NCBI GenBank assembly: GCA_022614965.1
Contig: JAKEHO010000030.1
Coordinates: 1 to 46,399, forward strand
Origin: Gammaproteobacteria bacterium
Lineage (GTDB): Bacteria; Pseudomonadota; Gammaproteobacteria; JAKEHO01
Length of the DNA: 46,399 bases
Reading direction: 5' to 3'
The translations under genes were made by a program, and so were the position numbers. The notes under the pieces are model-generated. The model was not told the DNA's origin and did no database searches. It saw only the letters and a program-made list of their open reading frames with translations. This document shows, piece by piece, positions 45,769-46,399 of the stretch. Position 1 is the first letter of the stretch, and each line of letters starts with the position of its first letter.

Positions 45769-46399
45769 TCAGTGGCCCAAGGGATCCTTGAAATATCTAA
45801 AGAAATCCGAATCTGGTTCCAACAGCAATAGGTCACCCGATTTCCCCATACTCTTCTTATAGGCCTTGAGGCTTCGTGTGAGCTGGTAGAATTCCTGATT
45901 CTTACCGAAGGATTTCGCATAGGTGTCCGCCGCCTTGGCATCACCCTCACCGCGGATACCCTCTGCATCACGGTACGCTTCGGCAAGTATGACCGTGCGC
46001 TCGCGATCCGCATCCGCGCGTATGCGCTCTGCCGCTTCCGCTCCCCTGGAGCGAAAGTCTCGCGCCACCCTTTCGCGTTCTGCCCGCATCCGTTGATACA
46101 CAGAACTACTGACTTCTTCCGGAAGGTCGATGCGCTGGATCCGCACGTCTAGAATCGAGACACCCAGTTCCGTGGCCTGCCTGTTTGCGTTTTGCGTTAC
46201 GATGTCCATAATCGCGCCGCGTTCACCGGATACCACTTCCAAAATAGTGCGCTTACCGAACTCGCTGCGCAGCCCATCGTTGATCTTTTGAAAGAGCAGC
46301 AGCGCGGTGCGCCGTTCGTCGCCGCCCGTCGCCTTATAGTATTTCTCGACGTCATTGATGCGCCATTTCACGTACGAGTCCACAATCACGTCCTTCTTC
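45769..46399 (-). CDS. hflC: Protease modulator HflC, N-terminus beyond window
   Basis: The C-terminal 210 residues of HflC, a band-7/SPFH protein that with HflK surrounds the FtsH protease in the inner membrane. KKDVIVDSYVKWRI continues to the window edge, so the GTG at 46389 is an internal valine codon and the true start lies outside. The coiled-coil-rich YQRMRAERERVARDFRSRG and the C-terminal SDFFRYFKDP ending are typical. The band-7 domain is shorter than in E. coli, lacking the inserted loop. Confidence 0.95.
   Translation of the reverse strand, partial: KKDVIVDSYVKWRINDVEKYYKATGGDERRTALLLFQKINDGLRSEFGKRTILEVVSGERGAIMDIVTQNANRQATELGVSILDVRIQRIDLPEEVSSSVYQRMRAERERVARDFRSRGAEAAERIRADADRERTVILAEAYRDAEGIRGEGDAKAADTYAKSFGKNQEFYQLTRSLKAYKKSMGKSGDLLLLEPDSDFFRYFKDPLGH

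Overview
The window reads as ordinary chromosome of a gammaproteobacterium with moderate GC, possibly a contig from an uncultured lineage. Four things point there. The order hflC-yjeT(DUF2065)-hisZ-purA-rnr-rlmB-rpsF-rpsR-rplI-dnaB-alr-radA combines arrangements known from Escherichia and Pseudomonas. A ypjD-yfjD pair is present. sdhCDAB is followed by sdhE and ygfZ. gltX sits beside tRNA-Ala and tRNA-Val as in E. coli. No rRNA, CRISPR array, IS transposase or complete phage gene was seen. No recognisable DNA-binding transcription factor is encoded in the 46 kb.

Layout. 1-1700: the end of a tRNA-Ala(GGC) gene, gltX, and a tRNA-Val(CAC) gene. 1663-7508: a candidate genomic island bounded by the 3' end of tRNA-Val and a near-identical 34-bp copy of that end at 7475-7508. 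It holds one six-gene minus-strand cluster: DUF547 protein, ferritin-like di-iron protein, rSAM-associated glycosyltransferase, PiT phosphate permease, radical SAM ArsS and methyltransferase ArsM. This looks like an arsenosugar (methylated arsenic nucleoside/sugar) biosynthesis module and is the most interesting part of the window. 8.2-11.5 kb: leuCD and an AcuI-type reductase. 11.7-16.8 kb: Sel1 protein, EAL-HDOD protein, sixA, ubiG-gph-squalene/phytoene synthase homologue, and ygfX. 17.3-20.9 kb: sdhCDAB-sdhE (succinate dehydrogenase and its FAD-insertion factor). 21.0-25.6 kb: ygfZ, aguA-aguB (putrescine from agmatine), yheT, dsbB. 25.6-27.9 kb: a two-gene ABC-2 exporter and a secreted protein of unknown function. 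27.9-33.6 kb: maeB, an orphan cysC, ypjD and a yfjD/CorB-like gene. 33.6-42.7 kb: the rnr to radA minus-strand gene run, in which alr carries a large in-frame internal deletion and a 440-bp structured spacer separates the DUF2232 gene from rplI. 42.7-46.4 kb: tRNA-Leu(CAG), purA, hisZ, a DUF2065 gene and a partial hflC with a clear intrinsic terminator.

How it fits together. Outside the island the genes are housekeeping: translation, replication and repair, the TCA cycle, leucine, purine and polyamine synthesis, ubiquinone and protein folding. The island adds a plausible route in which PiT admits phosphate or arsenate, ArsM methylates arsenic, ArsS adds a 5'-deoxyadenosyl group, and the glycosyltransferase plus the uncharacterised di-iron and DUF547 proteins carry out further steps. 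The last part is inference. All functional calls come from sequence motifs and known gene order; no database search was run.
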